A DNA stretch of 64,000 bases from positions 2,149,454 to 2,213,453 of the forward strand of contig JAJVDF010000134.1 of assembly GCA_022410635.1 (NCBI GenBank). Reading direction: 5' to 3'. Source of the DNA: Tretioscincus oriximinensis (Eukaryota > Chordata > Lepidosauria > Squamata > Gymnophthalmidae). Positions 1-11,735 of this stretch are shown here, one piece after another (the first letter of the stretch is position 1; every line of letters starts with the position of its first letter). The notes under the pieces are model-generated. The model was given only the letters and a program-made list of their open reading frames with translations, was not told the origin of the DNA and did no database searches. Made by a program: the position numbers and the translations under genes.

Positions 1-205
1 CACCCCGCCCCTCAAGTCTAGGCTGGTGCTGGACCAGATAACCCGGGGGGCAGATCCCGGTGAGCGCAGGGCCTCCTAGATCCCCCACCCAGGTCTCTGT
101 AATACATGCCAGGTCCACTCCCTCATCCAGAATTAAATCATGGACGAGAGAGGCTTTGTTATTAATGGACCTGGCGTTCAGCAGCAGCACCACCAGGCTC
201 GAGGG
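1..205 (-). mobile_element. CR1-like LINE fragment, endonuclease region
   Basis: Read on the minus strand, this stretch is an uninterrupted frame of about 65 residues. It begins with a leucine run followed by NARSINNKASLVHDLI and then ITETWVGD. This matches the start of the apurinic endonuclease domain of CR1-clade non-LTR retrotransposons, where the N of LNARS and the E of ITETW are catalytic or metal-binding. The fragment runs off the left edge of the window and is interrupted on the right by a Penelope-like insertion. It lies in a KDSR intron, antisense to the gene. Clade assignment is from memory of the family. Confidence 0.75.
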
Positions 206-211
206 CTGGTA

Positions 212-300
212 GAAAGTCCAGCAAAGGAGCTAGCAGCACTACGGAAGCTTATGCTGCCCACTTTTCTCAAGTTAGTCTCAAAGTGCTGCTTGCTCCTTTA
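212..300 (+). mobile_element. Penelope-like element remnant (fold-back)
   Basis: The sequence shares two arms with the better preserved copies near 29.4 kb and 40.2 kb. The left arm is AGCAAAGGAGCTAGCAGCAC at 220-239. The right arm, CAAGTTAGTCTCAAAGTGCT at 268-287, continues to about 298. The centre keeps GGAAGCTTATGC but has lost the hairpin around it. It abuts the CR1 endonuclease fragment. I see no target-site duplication. Confidence 0.55.
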
Positions 301-1385
301 TTGGTGCCAGAACACTATTATTTCCCTCATGTTTATACTGTCTGCTATTCACATTATCCCTGATCTAAGTCCTGAGCATGTGATGTGGACAACATCATCT
401 ATTGTGGATAGTACCTGGAGTTTCCTGCACACGCAGAGGAAGCCATTATTTGTTTTCAGTTATTCATTTCTACATTTGGGGGATGATTTGTGAGAAAAAT
501 AGCATTTTCCACTCCTATATAAAGTTTAAGTGTATTTTTATTTTAAGAAACTACTTTGCAACTAGGGAATTGCAAAGATTCATAATTGTGATGATTTTGC
601 ACATATCCATGATCATCGCTCATAATCTCCCCCCCCNCCCCCCCCCCCCAGCCCTTGTTCTTCTCTTGTACTGAAAATTTCCCTGCTATTGTTACAATTC
701 CAGTTTTACTCTCTAACATGTTTTCAGCTTGTGGTTACTATTGTAGTCATCCTACTCCTCCTCTTAATTTCTTCAGCTTCTTTTTCAACAGTTGAAATTC
801 AACCCACCTTTCTGGTTTTTCTACTCATCCTCCCCCATCTTCTATGTTCTCAGCATCCTCTTCACCTATCTTTCTGTGTCTTCTAGCCACCATTTCTGTC
901 AACTTGGCTGACTTCTTGCTAACTTTTAATTTGTTTAGTGAAAAGTTGGTTGTATTTCTCACAGTGGAAGAATTCTTCCCTAAAGTCCTGCAAACAAAGC
1001 AGAGATGGTGTGGATGTGCACAGAAGNGTTTGTATAGTAGGAATAGAAACACAAAAATGTTGAATGAACTTTGAAAAGGGCAACAAATTTTTAAAAATTA
1101 TCAATTTTCTTTCTTTGTGTTGGTCTGTCACATAAAAAAAATACATCTAAGTCTGTGACTATCAGAAAAAATGTGAAAAAGGTCAAGGGGTATGAATACG
1201 TTTGCAAGGCTAGAAGCTAGAGGCTAATCTGGATGGGTTGTTTTGTCCCAGAGAAAGGAATGTGTAGTTCTGAATTGATAGCTGTTGCTTGGGATTCAGG
1301 GAGTCAAGAATCATTATCTCTGACTAGTTTGTTAGTGTTCAGAAGAATTTGGTCACAGATCATAGTCTGATAATTTCCAGACTAT
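301..1385. other. AT-rich stretch without recognisable gene
   Basis: No ORF here resembles a known protein. The only marked feature is a cytosine run at about 629-649 interrupted by one N, probably an unresolved homopolymer. The stretch lies in the KDSR intron upstream of the first exon seen in the window. Confidence 0.6.
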
Positions 1386-1465
1386 ACTATTCTAATGTAC
1401 ATCGTATGGGGCTACTCTGGAAGACGTCCACGAAGCTTGAAACATGTGCAGAATGACATCGGCTG
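1386..1465 (+). mobile_element. Short CR1 fragment, reverse transcriptase C-terminal part
   Basis: About 80 bases align by eye with the part of the 11.7-13.4 kb CR1 copy that encodes a YMGLPLKTVRKL-like peptide: TATGGGGCTACTCTGGAAGA here versus TATGGGGCTGCCCTTGAAAA there, followed by GTGCAGAATG in both. Old and short. Confidence 0.45.
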
Positions 1466-1554
1466 CTGATAAAAGTTTCTACAAATTTATAATCAGGGAA
1501 ACATAGAATCAAGACTAACAAACCAAAGACATTGTATCCCCCTAAGAGTGTGGT

Positions 1555-2030
1555 GAAACATAAAACGTTGTGTGTAACAAATGTTTAATTTATTCATATG
1601 ACTACAGTCTGAGTAGCCTCTAACACCAATACCAGTCTCAAATATCCACGATTACTAACAGATCACCTCATGCAATCAGCTCAACATCCACTTCATACAT
1701 ATACTCAGTGTGATGCCCGAATTAACATACGATATATATATCATAGATCCATATTAGAGTCCACAGTCTAATGGCATAACCCAAACATGGAAGTAGGTGT
1801 AGAATAATAAGTCCAACTGTATATAGGTAGTCAAAAGTGTCAATAATACCCAAAAGGATATAAGTTGTAACAGTAGCCAATGCGGATGGATATGGCAAGT
1901 AGTAACAGCCTTGTAGTAATTGCCGGAACACGTTTCACGCAATATTAAAGGACGTTTTCGAACACAGTTTTTGTCAACAGCTTGGCTCCCAGACATGAGA
2001 ATAATCTTCCCTTTGAGGTATGCCAGGAAT
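1555..2030 (-). mobile_element. Unclassified retroelement-like fragment
   Basis: Read on the minus strand, the stretch contains GAAACGTGTTCCGGCAATTA, then a long AT-rich tail ending in AATAAATTAAACATTTGTTA. This looks like the 3' end of a retroelement, possibly Penelope-like, but no protein domain is visible. The two minus-strand ORFs here (69 and 80 codons) match no family I know. Confidence 0.3.
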
Positions 2031-2164
2031 CACACTTATTTGATTTTTAGCTCCCAATTAAAATATCTCTTCACACAGGTCTTTAATGTTTAGCTTTGAA
2101 TGTGCCCTATAGGGATGAATGACTAATATTTTAATTTTTTTACCATAATATAAAAATGTATGAG

Positions 2165-2345
2165 ACTGCTAGTATCTGCTAGTGTCCTTGGTTCAGTTCC
2201 GCACTCTTACATGGAGCCAGCTGGATGATCTTGTGCTGGGATTTGTTGGTACTCTCTCAGTCCCACCTACTTTACAAAGTGCTTATTGAAAAGACCGAAG
2301 GTTATGTAAAGCTCTTTCTGGGTTAGAAAAGCTGGGTATAAAAAC
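2165..2345 (+). mobile_element. tRNA-derived SINE remnant (squamate type)
   Basis: The order of motifs follows the full SINE at 15.6 kb: a B-box-like GGTTCAGTTCC, then GAGCCAGCTGGATGATCTTG, then CTCTCAGTCCCACCTACTT, then a GGGTATAAA tail. It is diverged, and the A box cannot be read cleanly. It lies in the KDSR intron just upstream of the first exon in the window. Confidence 0.6.
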
Positions 2346-2677
2346 CACTATTTTTTGTTTTGCTTTACTAATATTGTGACACTCCTGGGACATTTAGTTG
2401 AAAGGCGAAATACATAAATTGGAACAACTAACTAAATAAATGAAATGATTTATACTGATTACTTTTTAAAGTGCTTCTAGCTTAATTTTTAATAAAATGG
2501 AACACAGCTTCTGTGCTAAATATGATTCTTTTAAAAACAGAATTTGCCTTGACCTGTAGAATGTTCACATCATCCTTTGCAATAAGTTTCAGACAGAAAG
2601 CATTCATGCAAAATTTGGTATCAATACAAATTATTTTGTGTCTGTTTCTGAAAAAAAANTTTTTTCTTGTGTTAAAG

Positions 2678-2761
2678 ATTTTGGAAACTAAGATTATTTC
2701 AGAAGCGTCATCAATCTGCCAACCTGATCATGTTGCAAAAATTATTGTGAAGGATTCCATT
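2678..2761 (+). CDS. KDSR: KDSR coding exon (third from last)
   Basis: This exon encodes part of 3-ketodihydrosphingosine reductase (FVT1), an endoplasmic-reticulum short-chain dehydrogenase that makes dihydrosphingosine with NADPH in sphingolipid synthesis. The 84-nt exon has 28 codons, in phase 0 at both ends. It includes LETKIISEASSICQPDHVAK and IIVKDSI, close to vertebrate KDSR (LETRLISE..., KPEQVAKQIVKDAI, from memory). The acceptor is TTCTTGTGTTAAAG and the donor GTAAGT at 2762. The catalytic SDR motifs (GxxxGxG, YxxxK) lie in upstream exons outside the window, so only the C-terminal lobe is present. The reading frame is intact. An N at 2659 lies in the polypyrimidine tract. Strand, order and downstream exons all agree with a functional gene. 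Confidence 0.93.
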
Positions 2762-2924
2762 GTAAGTAACATTTTCGGATTGATGGGAATAGAAAATCTA
2801 GTTCCTTAAAAGTGATTTTTTTTCCTTTTAAAGAATATTACTTTTTCCTTAGTGCCATAAGTATAGTACATAATAATATTGTGTAAGCAAAAATAGAAAA
2901 AAACATTTTTCAAATAGACCTATT

Positions 2925-3835
2925 TATTATTTATTTACATTTGTACATAAATACCCATACCCAAAGGTCTCGTGGCGGCAACAACAATAAAAGTGCAAAA
3001 TCCACCTTTTAAAACTGTAACAATCAGTATCTGAAAGTGAATGTTCAGAAGTGGCGAACCAGACATAACTGGAAGTAGGCACTCCTGGTCAAGTGTCAGT
3101 GCAGAGTCCAGGAGCACCCCCAGATTTCGCACGAGCAGGTTATCAACCAGGGCAGCCAAGGTGGTTTCCGTGCCATGACCAGACCTGAAGCCAGATTGAA
3201 ATGGGTCTAGATAATCAGTTTCTTCCAAGCATGCCTGCGGCACTCCTCAGAACCTTGCCCAGGAAGGATATGTTGGCNACCGGGCGGTAGTTGTTTAACT
3301 CTTCTGGATCCAGGGAAGGCTTATTAAGGAGAGGGCGCATCACCGCCTCTTTAAGAGCCGGCAGGACCACCGTATCCCTCAAAGAAGCATTCACCACTCC
3401 CTAGATCCACCCNGTCATACCCTTCCGACTGGCTTTTATGAGCCAGGACGGGCAAGGATCCAGAGAGCACAATGTTGACCGAACCCCAACAAGCAGTTTG
3501 TCCACATCATCAAGCCACAATAATTGAAATTGATCCAAGATAACTGGACCAGACGGTTCTCTGGACACTTCCTCTGGGCTATTCATAAGAGTGGCATCCA
3601 ATCCCTCACGACTTTAAGCGACTTTGCCCTCAAAGTGCCTTGCAAATTTGTCACAGCAGATATTGGAGGGTCTTTGTGCTTCCTCTCCCGGGTTAGATAT
3701 TATCAGGCAATTTACCACTCGAAAGAGCTACTTGAGAACGCAATGGTAGCAGAGAAATAATTCATTTTCGCTGCCACCACCTGCACCTGGTAGGCACGAT
3801 AATGTGCTCTAACCCAAACACTCTTCCTATTAACT
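2925..3835 (-). mobile_element. CR1 LINE, internally deleted, in KDSR intron
   Basis: The minus strand reads the reverse transcriptase region: LDQFQLLW, KLLVGVRSTLCSLDPCPSWL, KEAVMRPLLNKPSLDPEELN, NYRP, ANISFLGKVL and YLDPFQSGFRSGHGTETT. The frame then jumps to VRNLGVLLDSALTLDQE, so the middle of RT, including the expected YADD box, has been deleted. The 3' end is the AT-rich ATTTATTT tail at 2925. The piece is colinear with the + strand CR1 at 11.7-13.4 kb. It is antisense to KDSR, in the intron between the first two exons seen here. Confidence 0.85.
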
Positions 3836-4555
3836 AGAAAAAATCTGAGGTTCCAGTCTGAATTTTTTTTTTAATAGATCAAAGCTTCATTATTGAAATT
3901 ATATAAACAAAAAAGATCTTAAAACAGTTATTCTGTATGACTTTCAATTGCAGGTAAGTTTCTTGAGACTGGACAGAAAAATGTATAATGTTACAGCTGA
4001 AAATTAATTTTTATCTAATGTCTAGGTCAAACTTGTTTCCAGACTAATTTGTTAGGGGTTCATGAAAACTCCATTGGTATATTTATCTTTGTATTGTCAC
4101 AAAGAAGTTAATGACATTATAAAAAGCAAAAAGGAAGAAAAAAGTTCTAGAAAGTTCTATTGAATTGCAGGGTCTGATTTGGTTACAATAAAAAATTGAA
4201 TCCTTGGGACACATCATCCTGAAGTATAATTGCTATATTAGAGTTAATCTCCTTAGGTGGAATTTCCAACAATGAAATTATGCCACGACACAAATTGTAG
4301 CCAAATTTCTAGCTATACAAATTAAACTCAGAAAAAATCCTCAGTAATCTAATATTATTCAGTCCTATCTTGTATACTTTGTAATATTTATTTCACAATA
4401 TTTTTCTATGTTTTGATTTGTTCTTATTATTGTATTCTTATGTGGGCCTCTGGACTTTATAAATCTGAACTCTGCTGAATAACGAATGCTAATGATATTT
4501 TTTTTCAAACCTACTTTTAACAACAAAGCATGCTCATTTTTCTTTTTCTATCCAG

Positions 4556-4657
4556 CATGGAAGGTTCTGCAGTTCTTTTGGTGCAAATGGTCACATGTTA
4601 GCAGTGCTGACTAGAGGAATGTCACCTGTATGTACCCTTATCGAAGCCTTTGAGTCG
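4556..4657 (+). CDS. KDSR: KDSR coding exon (penultimate)
   Basis: The exon has 102 nt and 34 codons, phase 0 at both ends. The acceptor is TCTTTTTCTATCCAG and the donor GTAAGA at 4658. It encodes HGRFCSSFGANGHMLAVLTR followed by GMSPVCTLIEAFES. Vertebrate KDSR has GYMLSALTCGMAPV at this position (from memory). In the mammalian protein this region leads into the C-terminal hydrophobic segment that anchors the enzyme in the ER membrane. The frame is open and joins in phase to the exons on both sides. The introns are 1,794 bp upstream and 928 bp downstream. One oddity is the start HGRFCSSFG where mammals have QGNFNSSLG, a divergence typical of orthologues. Confidence 0.93.
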
Positions 4658-4841
4658 GTAAGAATCGAACGATATGTTAGGAGTATTTTCAAATCTATGT
4701 TTTTTGTTGACCTTTTTCTTTTTTTTCTTAATGCTGCATTTTTTTCTCTAAAAATTAAAGACTTGATTAAAGATCCAAATATGGAAAGGTCTTATGTTTC
4801 AAAATAGGGTTCTGCTGCCCACATGTTAGTCTACCGTCATT

Positions 4842-5115
4842 TATTTATCCACTTATTTATCTATTTGTACTTATACCTGGCTCTATACGCAAAGTTCTCA
4901 GGGTGGCCAACAATAAAAGTCACAAATATAAAATTGTCATATTGAAACAGTATCTGTAAGTCAATGATGCTGTGGGAGTGAAAGAACTCTCTCAACCCCG
5001 CTTGCTTCTCAGGGCATCTATTGTGGAGAAAGCAACAAAAGCTATGTGTGCTGCTCTTTGGTTAGCTGCCCTGAGACCTTCAGGTATAGAGCNGAGTATA
5101 AGTACAAATAAATTA
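4842..5115. mobile_element. CR1 3' tail (-) abutting SINE tail (+)
   Basis: From 4842 to about 4965 the sequence resembles the minus-strand CR1 tails at 2925 and 28.23 kb: ATTTATTT, then AACAATAAAAGT, then CAGTATCTG. From about 4966 to 5115 it switches to the 3' half of the plus-strand SINE seen at 15.6 kb: ATTGTGGAGAAAGCAACAAA, then GCTGCCCTGAGACCTTCAGG, then an AAATAAATTA tail. It lies inside the last KDSR intron. Confidence 0.6.
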
Positions 5116-5585
5116 ATATCACTATACATTAATAGTATCTCAGAACCAAAATTACATTACTGCAACTTTTAGTACTGCATTGAAAGTTACGTTTATGATC
5201 CACAAAAAAAACCTAAATTATACAATCAACAAGGTTACAGTTTAGCTTCATATACTTTCTCTTATTTGTTCTGTTTCAATGAGGCTAATTTTTACAAATT
5301 AATCACCACTAATGTGCAAGGCATAGGAAAGTGCTAAATAAGTGAGACAAGATGGATAAAGTCTATTTACAGTGATACATAAAAATGAATGACTAGGATA
5401 AATTGTTTTTAGCCCTTTCTTTGCACCCTATTAGATTGCCAGTGCTTCAAGTGATCCATCAGGATTTGAGTGGTTTCTCTTTGACAGATCAAATCTTCAA
5501 CTATCTTTTAACATTTGAAAGTAGTTATGACATTTAAGCCAAGGAATATTGAATAAGAGTCTTTCTTCTGTCTTCCAATTTACAG

Positions 5586-5696
5586 GTCATGTGTGTGGGT
5601 CTTTATCGCCTCATTAGTTTTTATTTCATGGGAAGCTTTGACACCACGATTCAACGTTGTTTTCTAGAAAAAGAAAAATCTGAAAAAGTGGATTGA
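5586..5696 (+). CDS. KDSR: KDSR last coding exon and stop codon
   Basis: The acceptor CAATTTACAG ends at 5585. The exon has 36 codons plus a TGA at 5694-5696. It encodes VMCVGLYRLISFYFMGSFDT, then TIQRCFLEKEKSEKVD. The mammalian counterpart has LFRTIALFYLGSFD and ends KSENADKTA (from memory), so this protein seems to end about three residues earlier. The hydrophobic GLYRLISFYFMG segment fits the C-terminal membrane anchor of this ER enzyme. With the two exons upstream, the window holds the last 98 residues of the protein. The stop is followed by a long AT-rich region that probably serves as 3' UTR. Confidence 0.93.
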   Translation, partial: VMCVGLYRLISFYFMGSFDTTIQRCFLEKEKSEKVD

Positions 5697-8135
5697 AGCA
5701 CAACTACTTCAGGGCTGTTCAGAAAGTTGGACCTAAATGGAACTGTGGCCTAACTATGCCTCAAACGAACATATTAAATATGTGAAACGTACTGTCTTCG
5801 GTGGTATAGAAGAAGGAAGTGAATGAAAAGACACTGTGCAAAAGTGTTAATGAAGAAGTTTGCAATATTTATGTTTGTTTTGAAATTAAAAGATTGTTGC
5901 CTTAAGAGTAAGATTTATTTTTTGAAAGAGCAAAACTGGTGAGTCGCCTGTGTGCTGTGAATTTTTGATCAGTACTGACTGAAAGCTATTACAGTAATAT
6001 TCATTCTAAAACCTGATTTAAGCATGTACTTTTTATTTGGTCTTCCCTTACAACTAGTCCACATCAGATGACCTGACAACAATGTGGTTGATCTTTGGCC
6101 ATTTCATGAAATGTTTCAGATGGTTAGATGATACTTTCAAAATGAATCATTTCTCTATAGAGATGATGCATGAACTTGGCCAAACGTCTTTGCTAACATG
6201 CTAATTTAGACATAGCTCTGAACAATGTTCTGAGATTTCTATTTGAACTGTTAAATGAACTTTTTTTTTAANAAAAGTGAAGATTGCATGAGCGGATGTG
6301 ATTTTACTGAAGAATAAACATTTCAGCATGTGGATTGATAAATAATTAAATTTAAGTTTCCTCTCAGCAGCACTAGAAACCAATATTAAATATTTTAACC
6401 AGCTTTCTCCCATTCCTGATGTAAGCGATGAGGATTTTTTTCCTGATTTGTAACTAAGTGCAACATTTATAATGGAACTCTTTACCAGAATTTATCCATA
6501 TTATGCTATGATTTTCTGTGCAGGATTAGTGATGAATGATTTTAATTGTTACATTCTTTAGTGGAGATGAAGGATCCTTTTCCTCACTGAGGTAAAAAGA
6601 GATGTATCTCCCTCCCATTGTGTCTCGTTATTGTCGCCAATTGTGTTCTAAGGTAGATCAAGCAACATGACAAGTTCATGTTTCTCTTCAAAGAAACAAA
6701 AAGGACTGAAACTTTGGAAAATTATAGTACTACTTATAAGGAATCTGGGCCTATTAAAAAACCTTTAGATGATTTTTGGAATTCTAAACAGATAAACAGA
6801 AATTTTCTATTTAATCATATTTTTTCCTGAAAATACCTTTTTCCTGTTCTTAAAATGTCTGTTTCATAATGCCTTCAACAACTTGTTTTGTGAGATGGGA
6901 ATATTTCTCCATCAATATTTTCTAAATACAATAATCTCATAGTATTGTGATATTTTTTTCTTCCTCTTTAATATATATTTATTGCATTCTGTGAAATGTT
7001 CTTTAATATGAATATAGTACAATGTAAGAATTTAATATATTTAAAGAGGTAATGAGGATATTTTGGTAACTGTCTTGTTCTTGAGGTTTCAAGAATAAAA
7101 CAGTCATCTGGATATTCTCTTAAAATCTGAGATTTTTCTGTGCCTCAGTTGGCAGAGATGCATTTGAAGAATGATGGGTATCACAATTTTCTTTAAATAA
7201 AAGTGTTTAAGTTGCTGGGAGTTCCTTTTGAAAGAATTTTGAAGAATTTCTCTAGGTTGCCAAATGAACTTCCTAATTTTTTATGATTATTTGCAGTTCC
7301 ATTGCCAATTGTTCATCCATATTTAGATTCGTTTATTGTTATGTTTGTTATTTTTGTCTGTGTACCAAATAGCTGATTTGCGTAAATGCCTTGTATATAA
7401 AGCTAAGTGAAGACGACTAATCTGGATAACAATAGTCTGAAAATATTTACAATTAGATTTTCGATGATTTTTGAAATAACCATTTCTGTAGCAAAACAAT
7501 GAAACGATATATCAGAAAAATGCAACTTGACTTTGAACATGTAACATGGAGTTTGCAGTAAAATTGTTATCTATCATATTGGACTACTTAGCTACAACTC
7601 CTACCATCACATTTGATACATAGCTGGAAAACCATTCCATATGATTAAAGTTTAAACTTTGCTTAATATCCACATTATAATCTGAATAACTAATATTTCA
7701 AGAAGGTTAAATAATTTGCCTTCTTAATGTTTTCATGAAAAACAATTGAGTTTTTACAGGGTAATTTATGTAAATTGTGTACCCTGAGTGTTCAGTCAAA
7801 CAGTCATGTCTTGTTTTCAAGTTTGCTGTTGATCAGAACATTCCACTGTTAGATAGTATTAAGACTCATTCAGCTGAAATAGATACGATAATATATTAAA
7901 GAGAAAAAAGGAAATGAGTAACAATTGTATACTGTGAAAAATATTGGACACCTTTTAATGTTAATACTGAAAATTGTTAAAAATTAATAGGTGATTTATG
8001 CTTATTGCTTCACAAACTATTGTGTCAGAATTATTTTGTTTTGTATTTCACTAAATGAATGAGAGTGCTAAGTGTCATTTTTTTNAAAAAAAAAAGTCCC
8101 TAAAAATTAGTCTTGTTCTCTCTTTCAAATAAATT
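5697..8135 (+). other. KDSR: Probable KDSR 3' UTR and downstream flank
   Basis: These 2.4 kb after the KDSR stop are AT-rich and contain no mobile element I can recognise, unlike nearly all other intergenic DNA in the window. That fits a conserved, transcribed 3' UTR. Candidate poly(A) signals are ATTAAA at 5885 and AATAAA at 6313, 7094, 7196 and 8128. Which is used cannot be told without transcript data, so the end given here is an upper guess. Confidence 0.5.
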
Positions 8136-11100
8136 TACTTGAATATTAGTACTAAATTTTATTAATGATTTTGTAAAAAAATCCTCTGTGGGCAATTGGT
8201 TCACAAGGGATCCATTTTACACTCCATCCTATCTAACGAACATTTAAAATTGTTTATGATGGATTTGTTCTGTATCTACAAAGCAGAATTCATTGTTTAA
8301 AGACAGTTACAGTACTTCAAACAAAGCACAGCAATAACTGAGTCATGGGGAGAACATTCAAATCAAATGTAATAGAATATAAAAATTGACCACTGGATTG
8401 CACCTACAATCTACATAACCCTTTAGTTTGTATTCTTAGTTGCCATTCATCTGCAAGGGGGACCCACTAGCACATCATGTTTTGCTTGTAGTTTCCCAAC
8501 AATTGGCCTTTGGAGGCATGGTTGAGGTTGGCCTCTGCATTGTCAGCTTTATCAGTGCAGNTTCTGAAGTCTTCTGGCTCACCTCATTGGCCTGGAGGTT
8601 TCTGGGGCACAGGAGTGTAAGAAATGACAGAGAAATGTCAATTGAAAGAGCTTCTAAAGGTTGGAGCTTGGGAAAATAGGGAGAGTACTGAAATGTTTAA
8701 ACATAAGCTGGGCAATCTCAAAGAAACCTCACCTTTGGATAACTTATGAATCCATGGCTGTGTTATCTAGAATAGAATAGAATCTATTGGATTACAAAAG
8801 ATCTGTTAATAGCAGTAGCAAAGATTAATGTTTTATTGGAAGTTCTATCCTTGTTTCAAATACTACCAGTGATCCTCTCTCATGGCATAATTAAGAAATA
8901 GAATTATCTGATCCAACCATATATCTAAAAGGTTTAGGCAACCTAAAGTCCTGATCCAGAAACATCGGGCAATTGGACAATTGGACATCTTTAGTCTATT
9001 GTTGTTGTTGTTATTGATTTATCTTCAGATTATGTAAATCTTTTGCCTTTACAAAATTATGTTTAAAACACTCCTTCCACCAAAGGGTGATATAATGATA
9101 GTAACATATATCAGCATTTATACTCCTGTTAACTTAANAATCTCTGAGCCGTATAAAAATGGATTAAAACATAGCATAATTTACCCTCAAGAGTTAAAAA
9201 TAAACTTTTTTAGACCTTTCCAAAACTGGGGCAGATTTTCAGTTAGTAGAGCACTCCAGAGCTGGCGGGCTACATCCTGAAATACTTATCTGGAGGTTGC
9301 CATATGTGTGGCAAGTACAGCTAGAAGTGCCTTGTCCCTAAACTTTTTAGGAGTAGTCAGTCTGAGATTTTAGATGAACATTTAGAAACTGATTCCCAGT
9401 TTGACAGTTTAGAAGAAGAACTGAATTCTTGTACCTGGCTTTTCTCACCTTTTTCAAAGGGACTCAAAGTGACTTCCAAGATTATTTTGCCCAAAAGGTT
9501 ACATTCTATCTTGCCCACGGACTGTATCTACTTGCAGTCAGTTGCAATTTTTTGCAATTCATGCTTTCAAATAGCTGGGTCGGCTAGANCTACAGGCTAG
9601 TAGAAGGTGCTCACCTCACCCCACGTCCACCACAGGGTTTCGAAACCCGATCTCCCAGATGAGAGGCCGTTTCCTAAGCCATTCGTGCCTGCACAAAGAG
9701 TTGAAACTTCTTACAGTTGAAACTTTTGAAGATCTGAATATGATCTGCATATATACAATTAAAATATTTCTTTGGTCTATTTAATTGCATAGCTTAGTAC
9801 ATTATTTGTTTTTCCATTTATCAAACAATAATATTGTTGAACATTTGGGTGTTCCATAACATGCAAATATGTCCCTTGATTTCCACACCTATGCCAGCAT
9901 TGTGGTCTCCAACTGAAGTGGAACAAGATCAACTCAAGTGAAGTCATGAATCCTGATTATACCTTGACTGCAGTTAATACCAAACATCTATTTCAACTAT
10001 TTAATTCAATGAAGCCATATGATCTCAGTTCTAATAAGAATGGGAGAATGGACAACAACTTTGACTGCCATGTCATTTGTGTCCTGTGGTCTTTTTCCTT
10101 GTAATATATATGGAGTCAGTTTTGCATTTGGTGACTCCTTAATTCTCTGGCTCATCTTAAAATAAATCCATGTGAACAGGACTAGAATGTACAAGTCATC
10201 TTAATGAACTCTTAACATTTAGAAAAGTAAAAGCTCAAAAGATTACTGTAAGTAAAAAATTGTATCTTTTTCAACATTCGTGGCAAGTCCTATACCATCT
10301 ATAAGTGGGTGTCTATGGTCGTTTCTTTAGTGAACTTTATTCTCTGTTGTATTTCACATGTGAATAACAGACCNCAATACAAAGAAATATCACAGAATAG
10401 GACTCCACTTATTCTGTAGAAAGGACCTAAATCTTTTATAACAGTGATTTTTTATTATCAAATTATTCACTGGTTGAAGTACTGTTCTACTCGGTTTCTG
10501 GTGATTCTCTTAAACCAATTCTGTCCACATTGTTTGATATAATACAACAACATGCCCTAATGAAAAATAATTTTACATGAATTTACTTTCAAAGTAAAAA
10601 TAATGAACATTCTCCTTGCCATACCTTACGGTCTGAAATCTGGGGCCTATTTACCATATTTGAACATTAAACAATTCATTTAACGATTGGATAGTAGCAT
10701 CTTCAGTGGTTACCAACCTTTTTTGGCCAGAGTTGAAATTGGTTTAAATTCCTTCAAATCCCCTCCCCCCCCCCAATTTTTATACTGTGTATGAGGCCCC
10801 TTGTTCTCAAATTGACCCTTAAAAATCAAATTGCCTTCCTGTGAAGCATGTGCCCCACATTGGGAACCAAAGTTCTAGATATTCTTCACTAAATGCTGAA
10901 ATAACAATGGATTATTGAATCCAGGAGTGATTACTCGCTCAGACTTCATAATGAAGANTGTAATGTAGAGTACTGGATTTATAGAGTAATCCCATGGACA
11001 ATTTGGTAGGATAAGATTTAAAATGTCTTGTGGAGAAACTGGTTAAGCAAGGCACGGTTCTTTTCCTCATTAAATTCATTAATATGTAGGAGTATTTGCA

Positions 11101-11735
11101 CATCAATTAACCCTTCTTCATTGTTGCCAGAAACCACAGGTCTTTAAAGTGAATAAGGAAGAAGAGCTTTTTCTGTTCTGCATTTTCTACAGGGCTTGTT
11201 ACTTTAGTATTTTGCAAGAACAGTACCAAAGTACCGAGTGGTTTTTGTTGCTATTTTTATCTCTAGAATTTGAGTTAAAGTGTACCACAGACATTTAACA
11301 TATTTTACGAAAGTAAAAACAGATATGTTTGGGGTTTCTGGCTTTTCTCTTGTGTGTTTGCATGTCGCTTACTCTAAACCTACAGGATAAACAATGCCGC
11401 TCCCTGAGCTGAGTCTGATGGCCAATTCAGATATCTGGTTTGTGCAACTAGTATGACAGAAAACAAGCCCAAGTTGATAGCAGGCTGTAGAATGGCTTGG
11501 ATTAGGCCATGTTCTAGTACAAATCTAGTTTTATTCAGTTTATTTCCCTGAAATCTGGCATACTCGTGCAAATTACAGTAGACTCCATCTAGGGCCTGCT
11601 ATAATCTGCACAAGATCATTCCCAAGTGCCCTCAGTGTATCTGTGGAGCCCATAGAGCACCCTGGTATTCTAGGGAGTTAAGGGTGATGAAACAGAAAGC
11701 CAGGGGCTGGAGCTCAGGTGGTGCAAATCCCAACA
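8136..11735. other. Intergenic DNA, no gene seen
   Basis: No coding or RNA gene is recognisable. Contents are AT-rich sequence, a short TTG repeat at about 9000, a SINE-like piece at 9575-9695 (listed separately) and a cytosine run near 10770. The ORFs of up to 79 codons have no recognisable motifs. Confidence 0.5.
9575..9695 (+). mobile_element. SINE-like repeat with tRNA B-box motif
   Basis: It holds CTACAGGCTAGTAGAAGGTG, GGGTTTCGAAACCCGATC and TCCCAGATGAGAGGC. A minus-strand relative lies at about 61690-61805 (GGAAGGTGCTCACC, CTCCCAGATGAGAGGC on the reverse strand). The palindromic TTTCGAAA sits in a B-box-like context, which suggests a tRNA-derived SINE different from the one at 15.6 kb. 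Confidence 0.45.
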
